A stretch of DNA of 64,000 nucleotides from Streptomyces netropsis (GCF_014203545.1 NZ_JACHJG010000008.1:301934-365933); one strand, 5' to 3'. Shown: positions 53,033-62,504, counted from the first letter of the stretch. The notes: generated by a model not told the origin, from the letters alone. A program made the numbers and translations.

Positions 53033-55411
53033 TCATGCGGTGCCGCCGTCGTGCGTGCGGTCGGCCTCCGCCCGCCATCGGGCCAGGTCGGCGCGGGCAT
53101 TGGCGGTTTCGGCGTGGTCGGGTCCCAGCACTCTCAGGTAGTCGGCCATCAGCTCCTCGATGACGACGGCCGCACCGGCGGCGTCACCGGCCGTTCCCTG
53201 ACACCGGGCCAGGCCACGGCGGGCGTGGAGGGTGTTGGGGTGGTCGGGGCCCAGCACCCGAAGGCTGTCGGCGAGCAGTGCCCGGTACGCGGCTGCGGCA
53301 TGGGCGGCGTCGCCCGCTTCGGCCCGCCAGTGGGCGAGGTCCGAGCGGGCGGTCAGGACGGTGGGATGGTCGGGGCCCAGGACCCGTAGGTAGTCGGCCA
53401 GCAGTTCCTCGAAGCCGGTGGCGGCACCGGCCGCGTCTCCTGCCGTCCCCCGCCACCATGCCCGGCCATGACGCACGTTCAGGGTGTCGGGGTGGTCGGG
53501 GCCCAACACCCGTAGGTGGTCGGCCAACAGGTCGTCGAAGGCGGTGGCGGCACCGGCGGCGTCGCCCGCTTCGCCCCGCCAGTGGATCAGGTTGCCGCGT
53601 GTGACCAGACAGTGGAGGTGGTCGGGGCCCAGCAGTCGTAGGTAATCGGTCAGCAGTTCCTCGAAGCCGGTGGCGGCACCGGCGGCGTCGCCCGCCATGC
53701 CCCGCCACCAGGCCAGAGCGTGCCGGGTGTCCAGGGTGTCGGCGTGGTCGGGGCCCAGCAGCCGCAGTTCGTCGACCGACAGCTCCCGGTACGCGCGGGC
53801 GGCACCCGCCGCGTCCCCGGCCATGCCCCGCCACCAGGCCAGACGCCGCCGGGCCCGGAAGGCTTCGGCGTGGTCCGGGCCCCGGTGCCGGCGGGCGGTG
53901 GCGTGGAGGTCCTGGAAGTGGGTGACGGCGGCGGTGACGAGGCCGGCGTGACCGAGGCTGTCTCCGGCGCGGAAGAGCACCGTGTGCGCCTGGGGCTCCC
54001 ACAGCGCGCTGGGGGCGTGGGACGTGAGGGCGGCGGCGTTGGCGCGCAGGGCCCGGGCGAGGGCGGTGTCGCGTTCGGTGTCGGGCCAGGCGACGTCCAG
54101 GGCGTCGGCGCAGGTGCGTGCCAGTGCGTCGCATGCGGCATCCGGCAAGCTCTCGCGGGTGGCGCGTTGGACGAGGGCGTGGACGCGCACCGCCTGGTGA
54201 GGTGTGCCGGGGGTGTGGTCGGCCAGGCTGAGCCGGTGCAGGCACCGCAGGGCGTCCGCCGCGTCCTCCGTGCCGATGTGGTGCCCCGGCCGGTGTCCGC
54301 CCTGGGCGGGGGTGCGTCGCGCGGCGAGGTAGGCCAGGGCCGGCGGCGAGGTCAATACGGTGGTGGGGATGCCGTTGGGGTCGAGCAGGGCGATCAGGTG
54401 CAGCATGGGGCGTGCCAGGCCGCGTGGGCGGAGCCGGTCGGCGTGCTCGACGGACAGGGCCCAGGTGGCGGCCACGGTGGCGCGGTGGGCGTCGGGCAGA
54501 CCGCTGTCCTCGGGAACCAGGTCCGGTAGGGACCGGGACCGGTCGGCCAGCCGGGTGCGGTAGTCGGCGCAGCTCAGGTGGAGGTCGACCAGGTAGGTGG
54601 CCGCCTGGGCCAGTGCGAGCGGCAGACGGCCGAGGTCACGGGCGAGCGCCGTGATGTCTTCGGGGTGGTCCTGGCGGTCCTGGGCGGCGAGCTTCGCGGT
54701 GAGGTAGGCGACGGCCTCGGTGGGGGTGAACAGGCCGACGTCGATGCGGTGGCCGGGCAGCGCGGCGTCGCGGCGTCGGGTGGTGACCACCGTCCGGCCC
54801 TGTGGGTTCGCGGGGGGCCACAGCGCGAGCCGGCCGCCGAGGCCGCTCAGATCCAGGGGGTCGGCCACGTCGTCCAGCACGATCAGCCATCGGCGGTCGG
54901 TGGACTGTGCCCAGTTCAGAAAGCGGGCGGCGGCGCGCTCGGGGTCGTCGGTGCACAGGCGCCGGTCGTCGTCGGTGCCGGTCACCGCGACGGCGGCCTC
55001 GGCATAGGCGCTCAGGATCGCGGCTCTGTCGGTCGCGGTGACCCAGACCAGCAGGTCCGCGGTCCCGGTCTCCCAGGTGGTGCGGGCGTGGTGGGCGGCG
55101 AGCTGGGTCTTGCCGACTCCGCCGGTCCCGGAGAGGACGTGGCACAGCACCTCGGCGCCGCCCGTGGCGACCGTCCCGCTCAGGGCGTCGGCGGCGTCCC
55201 GGTGCTGGAAGCAGTCCGCCTGACGGGGGATGATCCCCACCGATCGCGGCCAGACGATCGGCGCCCGTGGCGGGGCGTGGTAGTCGAGGCGACCGATGGT
55301 CAGGGCCGCGATGCTGTGGTCCCGGGCGGTGATCGAGGTGGCTGCGGGGACGTTCGGGGCCGTGTTCGCGCCGGGTGCGGTCAGCCCTGTTCCGGGCCCG
55401 GCTGCGGAGGG
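53033..55411 (-). CDS. NB-ARC/STAND ATPase with C-terminal TPRs (start missing; candidate -1 frameshift product)
   Basis: About 792 residues in this frame. Walker A LSGTGGVGKTQLAAHHA, Walker B RRWLIVLDDVADP, then TVVTTRRRDAA and GRLPLALAQAATYLVDLH, the normal NB-ARC order. A winged-helix-like part and then seven to eight TPR-type repeats of about 42 residues follow (LRVLGPDHPDTLNVRHG, AWWRGTAGDAAGAA, FEELLADY). No ATG, GTG or TTG lies near the N-terminal end of the frame, whose first ~50 codons overlap or follow the previous gene. The two frames are linked by a slippery heptamer (see separate feature). STAND ATPases act as switches that sense ligands or phage proteins. Confidence 0.78.
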   Translation of the reverse strand, partial: PSAAGPGTGLTAPGANTAPNVPAATSITARDHSIAALTIGRLDYHAPPRAPIVWPRSVGIIPRQADCFQHRDAADALSGTVATGGAEVLCHVLSGTGGVGKTQLAAHHARTTWETGTADLLVWVTATDRAAILSAYAEAAVAVTGTDDDRRLCTDDPERAAARFLNWAQSTDRRWLIVLDDVADPLDLSGLGGRLALWPPANPQGRTVVTTRRRDAALPGHRIDVGLFTPTEAVAYLTAKLAAQDRQDHPEDITALARDLGRLPLALAQAATYLVDLHLSCADYRTRLADRSRSLPDLVPEDSGLPDAHRATVAATWALSVEHADRLRPRGLARPMLHLIALLDPNGIPTTVLTSPPALAYLAARRTPAQGGHRPGHHIGTEDAADALRCLHRLSLADHTPGTPHQAVRVHALVQRATRESLPDAACDALARTCADALDVAWPDTERDTALARALRANAAALTSHAPSALWEPQAHTVLFRAGDSLGHAGLVTAAVTHFQDLHATARRHRGPDHAEAFRARRRLAWWRGMAGDAAGAARAYRELSVDELRLLGPDHADTLDTRHALAWWRGMAGDAAGAATGFEELLTDYLRLLGPDHLHCLVTRGNLIHWRGEAGDAAGAATAFDDLLADHLRVLGPDHPDTLNVRHGRAWWRGTAGDAAGAATGFEELLADYLRVLGPDHPTVLTARSDLAHWRAEAGDAAHAAAAYRALLADSLRVLGPDHPNTLHARRGLARCQGTAGDAAGAAVVIEELMADYLRVLGPDHAETANARADLARWRAEADRTHDGGTA

Positions 55412-55857
55412 TTTCCCAGCGTGACGTCTCCCATCACCCCGGCGGCCGCCGATCCGTGTGCGGCCCGGATGTCCACGTTCCCGCCGACGGCGAGCCCGCC
55501 GTCCCCCGCCGAGGCGGCGTTCGCCGCCCGCCCGGCCGACGCCACCAGGTCGCGCAGCCGACCGGCCACGTCGGCGCGTTCCGCGTCGCCCAGGTCCTCC
55601 AGCAGGTCCTCGAACCGGGTCTGCCAGGACGCCCCCAGAAGGACGCGCAACCGCTCGGCCTCCCGGGGGTCGGCGCCTTCGAGTTCGGCGGCCGTCCGGT
55701 CGAGACGCCCGGCGACCACCCCGCTCCCCGGCGTGCCGCCACGGTGGAAGACACCGACCACCCGCTCGCGGAACGCCGTCCAGGCGTCCGTCCCCGCCGC
55801 CGAGGCCACCGCTGCCCCGGCCGCCGAGGCCAACGCGATCAACGACTGATCCAACAT
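55381..55857 (-). CDS. Small helical protein preceding the STAND ATPase
   Basis: 158 residues from ATG 55857 with GGGGGAGGGGAC upstream. N-terminal helix with a small-residue run (LIALASAAGAAVASAAGTDAWTAFRERVV), Arg/Glu-rich middle, and C-terminal repeats GGLAVGGNVDIRAAHGSAAAG-MGDVTLGN. Proteins of this style are found right before NB-ARC/TPR genes in actinomycetes. Either a separate partner or the N-terminal domain of the ATPase through frameshifting. Confidence 0.75.
   Translation of the reverse strand: MLDQSLIALASAAGAAVASAAGTDAWTAFRERVVGVFHRGGTPGSGVVAGRLDRTAAELEGADPREAERLRVLLGASWQTRFEDLLEDLGDAERADVAGRLRDLVASAGRAANAASAGDGGLAVGGNVDIRAAHGSAAAGVMGDVTLGNPPQPGPEQG
55411..55417 (-). promoter_or_regulatory. 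Candidate -1 ribosomal frameshift site GGGAAAC
   Basis: In the frame of the small protein the bases read G-GGA-AAC, an exact X-XXY-YYZ slippery heptamer. A -1 slip here enters the STAND frame (next codons CCC TCC GCA). Eight bases downstream GCCGGG (55402-55397) can pair with CCCGGC (55375-55370), and CCGGGCCCGG lies between. The zero-frame stop follows nine codons after the heptamer. The fused product would be about 941 residues. Confidence 0.55.
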
Positions 55858-56082
55858 GTCCCCTCCCCCGTTGTCCCCTGCTGTCCCCCCGCTGTCTCCC
55901 CGCAAGGCGACTCGGTCCTTGGAAACGAGCGTATCGGCGCGGCCGTGTCACGCACCCGTAGATGCGGGCATCGGACTTCCACCGTTCAGGGGACAGGCCT
56001 ATCGTGGTCGGCAGGTAGAGCGAGGGGGACTCATTGGGTACGGGAGAAGGCTGATACCCGGTGTTCCACCACTGGGGGGGAC

Positions 56083-56466
56083 ATGTCCGACCTACTGCGT
56101 TTCGACTTGGCCGACCACGGCTCGATCATGGTGGAGGTCGACGCGGACGAGCCGGGGATAGCCAGAGCCTCGCGTGTGGGGAATCTGATCACCTCCACCA
56201 CGGAGTCGTTCGAGACCGCGCTCGATCACGTACGAAGAGCGGCCGACGCCGCCCTGAACGGCTTCCGGAACATGGAGGCGCGGCCGGACGAGGTGCGGAT
56301 CGACTTCGGTGTCCGTCTCAATGCCGAAGCAGGGGCGGTCATCGCGAAGACCGGCGCTGACGGGCATCTTCAGGTCTCCCTGACCTGGCGCCGGGAGGCG
56401 GCGCCCGCCGAACCGCCCGCCGGGCCGGACGGCCAGGGCTTCGACGGCCGGCAGCCGGAAAACTGA
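56083..56466 (+). CDS. CU044_2847-type trypsin-co-occurring protein
   Basis: 127 residues from ATG 56083. Pattern LLRFDLADHGSIMVEVDADEPG, NLITSTTESFETALDHVRRAADAALNGF, PDEVRIDFGVRLNAEAGAVIAKTGADGHLQVSLTWR (in part) is that of the small proteins that regularly accompany trypsin-STAND genes. Lies 24 nt upstream of such a gene, so probably its operon partner, perhaps a cofactor or effector substrate. No signal peptide. Confidence 0.82.
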   Translation: MSDLLRFDLADHGSIMVEVDADEPGIARASRVGNLITSTTESFETALDHVRRAADAALNGFRNMEARPDEVRIDFGVRLNAEAGAVIAKTGADGHLQVSLTWRREAAPAEPPAGPDGQGFDGRQPEN

Positions 56467-56490
56467 CGACCCGGCGATCCGGCGTCGCGG

Positions 56491-59400
56491 ATGCGTGAGC
56501 AAGCGGGCAACGCCATCGAACGGGCCATCGCCGTGGTCGAAGCCGGGGGCTCTTCCTCCGGTCTCGCCTTCCTCGTCGGTCCGCGCGAAGTGATCACCTG
56601 TGCGCATGTGTTGGAAACGGTGGTCCATCCGCACCCCGCCTCCTGGGTCGGGCACCGTCTCACCTTGGTCTTCCCTCTCGTGGCACCGGGCGAGCCCGTC
56701 CTCGCCGAAGTCGTCACCTGGCATCCGGTGGCCGACGACGAGTCGGGGGACGTGGCGGGACTGCGGGTGCTGAGTCCCCTGCCCCCGTCCGTACGGGCCG
56801 TGCGTCTCAGCCCCGTGACGGAGTTGTGGGACCACCCCTACCTGACCTTCGGGCTGCCCGAGGGCAGGTCCATGGGCGTGTGGAGCCGCGGCAGGCTGCT
56901 CGCCCGACAGGCGGGCGGGTGGATCCAGTTGGAGGACACCCGCACGGCGGGATTCCCCGTGGCGCGCGGGTTCAGCGGCGCGCCGGTCCACGACGTGCGG
57001 CTCGAAGCGGTCGTCGGCATGGTCGTCGCCGTCGAGACACGCGCCGAACGCCGCACCGGGTACGCCCTCCCCACGTCGGCCCTCCTCGACGCCTGGCCGG
57101 ACCTGCGTTCCGCCGTCGATCCGCCCAGTCCCTATCGCGGGCTCGAGGCGTTCCGGCCGGAGGACGCCGATGTCTTCCACGGCCGGGAACGGGACGTCGA
57201 CCGTCTGCACGCGTTGACGAGGTCCCACCGGGTGGTCCCGGTGGTGGGGGGATCGGGCAGCGGGAAGACCTCGCTCCTGCACGCGGGGCTGGTGCCGCGG
57301 CTCGCGCGCTCGGACACTCCGTGGGCGGTGCTCCGGCCCCGGGCGGGAACGACGGTCGGCGCGGCCCTGGCCCGTTCCCTGGCAGGACTGCTGGCACCGC
57401 CCTCCCCCAACGGCGCGCCCGACCACCGACTGGTGAGTTCCCTCGAGGAGGACATCGCCCGGGGCAGGCTGCCCGGCATCGTCGTCGGCGCCGCGGAATC
57501 ACGCCAACGGGAACTGGTCCTGATCGTCGACCAGTTCGAAGAGCTCGTCATCGCCTCCACCGAGGAGGACGACCGCGTCCTCGAACAGCTCCTGTCACTG
57601 GCTGTCGGCGGGCCCTCGGCGCGTCCGGCGGTACTGCGCCTGGTGGTCGCCCTCCGCGCGGACTTCTTCGACGCCGCGCTGCGCCACCCCCTCCTGAGCC
57701 GGATGGTCACCGAACACCCGCTGCTGCTGCACCGGCTGTCCCGCGAGGACCTGCGACGGGTCATCGAGGGGCCGATCGAGCGCTGGTGGGGCATCGGTTT
57801 CGAGGCAGGGCTGGTCAGCCGCATCCTCGACGAGGTGAGCTCGGCGGTCGAGCCCTTGCCGCTGGTGCAGTTCACGTTGAGCCTGCTGTGGGAGCAGCGC
57901 AGCGCCGGCCTCATGACGCACCGGGTCTACGAGGGCTTCGGCGGCGTCACCGGGGCGCTCGCCCATGACGCGGAACGCGTCTGGTGCGACGGTCTGGAAC
58001 CCGCCGAGCAGGAGGACGCACGGTGGTTGTTCACCCAATTGGTGAGACCGGACGCCTCCGGTCGGCACACGGGACGGGCGGTGGCGCTGGACGACCTCAC
58101 AGCACGGCGCCAATCCGTGGCCGACCGGCTCTCGACGGCCCGCCTCCTCGTCTCGGACAAGGATCCGCAAGGCCGCTGGACCGCGAGTCTCGCCCATGAC
58201 GCGCTGATCGGCGCCTGGCCCCGGCTGGCCGGCTGGGTCGCCGAGGACAGGACGTTCCGGGTGTGGCAGGAGGAGCTGAGAGGCCATATCGCCCTCTGGG
58301 AGCGCGGCGGTCGCGAACGCGGCGCGCTGCTCACCCGACGGTCCCTGCAAGCCGCTCTGCGGTGGCTCGACGAGCGGAAACCGGACCTGACCGAGCCGGA
58401 ACGCTCCTACATACTGGCCGGTCGTCGTGCCAGGCGCCGCCGCGTGCTGCTACGGACATGCGGTGTCGCCCTTGCCGTCTGCCTGGTCCTGGCGCTCGTC
58501 GCCGCGGTCGTCGTGGTCGATGTGAGAGGCCGTCAGGCTGCCGATGCCCGCAGGGCCAGCGCGTCCAAGCAACTTGCCGCACGGGCGAAGGACGGTGCGA
58601 CCGCACCCGATGCCGCGGGGCTGGCCGCCGTGGCCGCCTACCGGACGGAGGCGACTCCCGAGGCCTGGGAGAGTCTGCTGCTGCAGTTCTTCCGCACCCG
58701 GCACCACCGGGCTCTCCTCCCCTCTCCGGACGGGGAGGAGATGACCTACACCACGGGCTCGCGCGGACGGCTCGTCGCCGCGAGGACCAGCGAGGGGCGC
58801 GTCCTGACCTGGCGCCCGGGGAGCGGGGAGAGCGCCCGGGTGCTCGTGGACGGACGCGCCCGTGCCTTCGCCGTGTCGAAGGACGAGAGTCACCTGGCCA
58901 CCGCCGTGCCCGGCGGCGAGGTCGCCCTGTGGGACGCGGGAACGCATCGGCGGGTCCGCGCGCTCCCGGTTCCCCCGGTCCAGGAGGGTGCGGGGCGCAG
59001 CATCGTCAGTCTGGCGTTCGACGCATCAGGCCGACGGTTGGTGGGCATGGCGGCCGGGGGGCTGGGCGCCGTCGTCTGGGACCTGCGCCGGGCGGACGGG
59101 GCTCCGGCGCTCATCTTGCCCGACGCCGCGGGACAGGAAAAGTTCTCCCGCGTCTGGCCGGGGACCGGAGAACGCGTGCTCACCGAGGGGAGGGCCACCG
59201 CCTCGCGCGCCTCCGGAGCCGGCGCCAATGAGGTGACCGTCTGGTCGGGCCGCCCGCCCCGCCCTGTCCACAGCACTGCTCTCACACCGGCCGACGACAT
59301 GAACGACCGGGTCATGTCCTCGTCGGGAGAGCAGGCCCTCGCCTGCGAATTCGCCGACAACGTGGGGACGTGGCAGCTCACCGACCTCGTCTCCGGGCGT

Positions 59401-60714
59401 CACCGCACCCCGGGGTACGCATCCGAACTCGCCCCCTGCAGCCTTGAGGGGACCCAGATGCTCGAGCTCGGTGACGGTTCCCACGCCGCGGTCCTCGGAA
59501 CCCAGGCAGCCGTGAGCGTACGGCCCGCTTCCGCAGCCCTCGCGGACGGACGCGACGACACCTACGAGAAGGTGGCCGAGTACGGGCTGATGTCCGCGCA
59601 GGACCGGCTGCCGCTGCCACTCGGCGGACCGCGCAACGGCATGGTCGTCACCACCACCGCCAACACCCTCGTCTCGCTCGGTGCAGACGACCGGCTGATT
59701 CCGGTGGGCCTCGACGGGTCGGCGTCGAGCCTCGTGTTGCGGGGTGACGGCCGCTACGCCGCGCTGGTCGACAAGGAGTCCCGGCTTCGGCTGTACGACC
59801 TCGGTACCGGTCGGCAGGTCGCCACCGAGTCGGCGCCGCGCGAGGCACACCTCGCCTTCGTGGGGACGTTCCTGGCCCAGAGCCGCACCGACGGCGTCGT
59901 GCTGCGCTCGCTCCCGTCCCTGCGGGAAGTGAGGCTCGTCGCCCCGTCCCGGTCGGCGGACGAGCGCGGGCGGCCACCGGCCATCGGCGCGGACTCGGCA
60001 GGTCGCCTGCTGGTGTTGCACGACGGCATGCTCACTCGGTGGGACGTCGGCAACGGCAGGAGCATCGGCCGGCCCCTGCCGGTGACGGCCTCGCGGGCGG
60101 GCGCGGGTGGGGCCCGGCCGGAGGCGGAGCTGGTTCCCCGTCCCGGCACCGGGCAGCTCGCCGTGGTCGTGCACGGCACCTCCGACGTCGGCGTCTGGGA
60201 CCTCGACCGGCAGGAACGGACGAGAACGTTCGGTACAGCGGCCGGCACGACCGCGGAAAGCGCCGTCTTCAGCCCGGACGGCGACCGCCTCGCCCTCATC
60301 GATTCCCACGGTCAGACCGCGGTGCACCGGTTCGCCGACGGCGGTACGACGGGGCTCCTCCCGGGCACCGACAACAGCGACCGGCTCATCGGCTTCAGTG
60401 GCGGATATCTGGCGGCCTTCGACCGCAGGGCACGCCTCCGCGCTCTCGGCCCCGACGGCCGTCTGGCCCAAGTCGACCTGGTGGGCCCGGAGTTGCGGCA
60501 GGCGACGACGAACCTGCGGATGGGGGTCACGCGATCCGGCGAGGCCCTTCTGATCACATCCGGAAGGCAGGTCCGGTCCGTGCCCTTCGGTCCCGAGCGA
60601 TGGATCAGGCATCTGTGCGCTCTGGTGGGCCGCGAGCCCACCGGAGCCGAGCGCCGGTCGTTCCCGAAGGGGAGTGACGCAGGCACGCTGTGCCCGGCAC
60701 CCGACCAGAGGTGA
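56491..60714 (+). CDS. Trypsin-like protease - nSTAND NTPase - membrane helix - beta-propeller protein
   Basis: 1407 residues. Trypsin-like domain 1-205 with His39 (TCAHVL), Asp87 (SGDVAG) and Ser162 (GFSGAPV). nSTAND1 start SPYRGLEAFRPEDADVFHGRE at about 213-233, Walker A VGGSGSGKTS at 252-261 and Walker B LVLIVDQFEEL near 345. A membrane helix (TCGVALAVCLVLALVAAVVVV) near 665, then about 700 residues of WD40/propeller-like repeats (VALWDAGTHRRVR, VWDLRR, VGVWDLDRQERTRTFG). All protease residues look intact. Predicted conflict/defence protein in which ligand sensing by the propeller triggers proteolysis; that role is inference from family architecture. Confidence 0.88.
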   Translation: MREQAGNAIERAIAVVEAGGSSSGLAFLVGPREVITCAHVLETVVHPHPASWVGHRLTLVFPLVAPGEPVLAEVVTWHPVADDESGDVAGLRVLSPLPPSVRAVRLSPVTELWDHPYLTFGLPEGRSMGVWSRGRLLARQAGGWIQLEDTRTAGFPVARGFSGAPVHDVRLEAVVGMVVAVETRAERRTGYALPTSALLDAWPDLRSAVDPPSPYRGLEAFRPEDADVFHGRERDVDRLHALTRSHRVVPVVGGSGSGKTSLLHAGLVPRLARSDTPWAVLRPRAGTTVGAALARSLAGLLAPPSPNGAPDHRLVSSLEEDIARGRLPGIVVGAAESRQRELVLIVDQFEELVIASTEEDDRVLEQLLSLAVGGPSARPAVLRLVVALRADFFDAALRHPLLSRMVTEHPLLLHRLSREDLRRVIEGPIERWWGIGFEAGLVSRILDEVSSAVEPLPLVQFTLSLLWEQRSAGLMTHRVYEGFGGVTGALAHDAERVWCDGLEPAEQEDARWLFTQLVRPDASGRHTGRAVALDDLTARRQSVADRLSTARLLVSDKDPQGRWTASLAHDALIGAWPRLAGWVAEDRTFRVWQEELRGHIALWERGGRERGALLTRRSLQAALRWLDERKPDLTEPERSYILAGRRARRRRVLLRTCGVALAVCLVLALVAAVVVVDVRGRQAADARRASASKQLAARAKDGATAPDAAGLAAVAAYRTEATPEAWESLLLQFFRTRHHRALLPSPDGEEMTYTTGSRGRLVAARTSEGRVLTWRPGSGESARVLVDGRARAFAVSKDESHLATAVPGGEVALWDAGTHRRVRALPVPPVQEGAGRSIVSLAFDASGRRLVGMAAGGLGAVVWDLRRADGAPALILPDAAGQEKFSRVWPGTGERVLTEGRATASRASGAGANEVTVWSGRPPRPVHSTALTPADDMNDRVMSSSGEQALACEFADNVGTWQLTDLVSGRHRTPGYASELAPCSLEGTQMLELGDGSHAAVLGTQAAVSVRPASAALADGRDDTYEKVAEYGLMSAQDRLPLPLGGPRNGMVVTTTANTLVSLGADDRLIPVGLDGSASSLVLRGDGRYAALVDKESRLRLYDLGTGRQVATESAPREAHLAFVGTFLAQSRTDGVVLRSLPSLREVRLVAPSRSADERGRPPAIGADSAGRLLVLHDGMLTRWDVGNGRSIGRPLPVTASRAGAGGARPEAELVPRPGTGQLAVVVHGTSDVGVWDLDRQERTRTFGTAAGTTAESAVFSPDGDRLALIDSHGQTAVHRFADGGTTGLLPGTDNSDRLIGFSGGYLAAFDRRARLRALGPDGRLAQVDLVGPELRQATTNLRMGVTRSGEALLITSGRQVRSVPFGPERWIRHLCALVGREPTGAERRSFPKGSDAGTLCPAPDQR

Positions 60715-60718
60715 AGCG

Positions 60719-61282
60719 ATGAACTTGCCCCGAGCGGTCCCCGCTCTCACGCTGCTCGCCCTGTACGCCGCCACGGGGTGCGCCCCGTCCCCGGACGGGG
60801 TACGCACCCACCCGTCCTCCGCCCCGACCGGATCCCCCGAATCGGCGCCTTCCGGCTCCCGCACACCCTCCTCCGCCTCGCCGAGCGGCGAGGCGGACGA
60901 CTTCGAGGCCCGGACGGTCCGCCGGCTGATGGCGGAAGCGGGGGTGAGTGACATGTTCAACGACCCGGCCGACCAGCCCGGCCCCCTGCGGGCCGTGGCC
61001 GGCAGCTGCCCCCACGTCGTGACCGACTGTCAGGTCCTCTACTTCTTCCACGGCTCCAGGAAGGTCGGTGACCTGACCACGGAGCTGGTATCGGTCAGGT
61101 CCTCGGACGGTACGACCGTCACCGTGCGCTTCCCCCAGTTCACAACAGGCGACCCCCAGTGCTGCCCGTCCGGGCGGCCGAAGGACGTCCGCTGGAGATG
61201 GGAGGGCTCGTCACTCGAGGCAGACTTCACCCTTCCGCCCGGCACGAAGTGGAACCAGCTGGACGGGAAGCCCCGTTGGTGA
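60719..61282 (+). CDS. LppP/LprE-type lipoprotein
   Basis: 187 residues from ATG 60719, 4 nt after the STAND stop. Signal peptide ending in a lipobox (YAATGC), then a Ser/Pro/Thr-rich linker. The folded domain has paired cysteines (GSCPHVVTDCQVLYFFHG, TTGDPQCCPSG) and an end RWRWEGSSLEAD typical of LppP/LprE lipoproteins. Faces outside the cell. Co-transcribed with the trypsin-STAND gene; whether it functions with it is unclear. Confidence 0.82.
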   Translation: MNLPRAVPALTLLALYAATGCAPSPDGVRTHPSSAPTGSPESAPSGSRTPSSASPSGEADDFEARTVRRLMAEAGVSDMFNDPADQPGPLRAVAGSCPHVVTDCQVLYFFHGSRKVGDLTTELVSVRSSDGTTVTVRFPQFTTGDPQCCPSGRPKDVRWRWEGSSLEADFTLPPGTKWNQLDGKPRW

Positions 61283-61370
61283 GGCAGCCGTCGCCGGGAG
61301 CCGGGCCACCTGCCGGTGTCGGCAGGTGCCCGGGACGGGCGCGCGGCACGCTCGCGCGGCCCGACCGGCC

Positions 61371-62456
61371 TCACGCCGGTGCCCCTGGCCGGCTGCCGTG
61401 GTGGGCGAGGGCCGCGTGCGGGTCACCGCCGGTGGGAGGGTGGTCGGTGTGGACCGTCGCGGCGGTCAGCCGGGGAACCGCGTGGATCAGGGCGTGTTCG
61501 GCCGCGACGGCCAGCTCGTGTGCCTGGACGACGGTCAGGTGCGACGCGACGATGATGTCGGCCTCGGCCCGCAGGGCGTGACCGATCCACCGCATCCGTA
61601 CCTGCCCGGTGTCCAGCACACCGTCCACACCGCGCAGCGCGGTCTCCGCGGTGTCGACGAGGGCGGGGTCGACGGAGTCCATCAGACGCCGGTAGACCTC
61701 ACGGGCCGCGTCCTTGAGGACCAGCAGGATGGCGACGGTGATCAGCAGGCCGACGATCGGATCGGCCGTCTGTCGGCCGAGCGCAGCACCACCGGCCCCC
61801 AGGAGGACGGCCAGCGAGGTGAAGCCGTCGGTCCGGGCGTGCAGACCGTCGGCCACCAGCGCGGCGGAGCCGATCCGCCGGCCGGTGCGGATGCGGTAGC
61901 GGGCGACCCACTCGTTGCCGGCGAACCCGACGAGGGCGGCCGCGGAGACCGCCCAGAGGTGGGTGAGGCCACGGGGGTTCAGCAGCCGGTCCACGGCCAC
62001 ATAGGCGGCCAGGCCCGCGGAAGCCGCGATGGTCGCCACGATGACGATGCCCGCCAGATCCTCGGCACGGCCGTAGCCGTAGGTGTAGCGCCGGTTCGCC
62101 GCACGCCGCCCCAGCACGAACGCGATCCCCAGCGGGACGGCGGTCAGGGCGTCGGCGGCGTTGTGGATCGTGTCGCCGAGCAGCGCCACGGATCCCGACA
62201 GGGCGACGATCACGGCCTGGACGACGGTCGTCACCCCCAGGACGGCCAGGGAGATCCACAGGGTGCGCATCCCCTCGCGGGAGGTCTCCATCGCCGCGTC
62301 GACCTTGTCGCCGGCCTCATGACGGTGCGGCGTGGCCAGGTGGGCGAGCCGGTGCCGTAGGCGGGACGCGCGGGACGGCTCCCCCTCGTGCCGGTGCCCG
62401 GAGCCGCCGCGGTCGTGGTGGTGGTCGTGGGTGCGCGTGTGCCGAAGCCCCTCCAT
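61371..62456 (-). CDS. Cation diffusion facilitator family exporter
   Basis: 361 residues from ATG 62456. His-rich cytoplasmic N-terminus (THDHHHDRGGSGHRHEGE), six membrane helices, and the CDF metal site DTIHNAADALT and ADGLHARTDGFTSLAVL, giving the HxxxD/HxxxD pattern. C-terminal cytoplasmic domain HLTVVQAHELAVAAEHAL. Exports Zn2+, Co2+ or similar. A -10-like TATGAT lies 43 bp upstream. Confidence 0.93.
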   Translation of the reverse strand: MEGLRHTRTHDHHHDRGGSGHRHEGEPSRASRLRHRLAHLATPHRHEAGDKVDAAMETSREGMRTLWISLAVLGVTTVVQAVIVALSGSVALLGDTIHNAADALTAVPLGIAFVLGRRAANRRYTYGYGRAEDLAGIVIVATIAASAGLAAYVAVDRLLNPRGLTHLWAVSAAALVGFAGNEWVARYRIRTGRRIGSAALVADGLHARTDGFTSLAVLLGAGGAALGRQTADPIVGLLITVAILLVLKDAAREVYRRLMDSVDPALVDTAETALRGVDGVLDTGQVRMRWIGHALRAEADIIVASHLTVVQAHELAVAAEHALIHAVPRLTAATVHTDHPPTGGDPHAALAHHGSRPGAPA

Positions 62457-62498
62457 GACATCCCACACTGGCACACCGATCCGATTGCGGCTACAGCT

Positions 62499-62504
62499 AT
62501 CATA
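62499..62504 (-). promoter_or_regulatory. -10-like box of the CDF gene
   Basis: TATGAT on the minus strand about 43 bp before the ATG, giving a 5' leader of some 36 nt. A matching -35 box is not obvious. The only consensus-like promoter I trust here. Confidence 0.45.

Noticed and set aside
55312..55383. CTG at the overlap of the two STAND-region frames as a plain start codon
   Set aside because: CTG starts are rare, there is no ribosome site in front of it, and a slippery heptamer in the correct phase offers a better explanation; not fully excluded.
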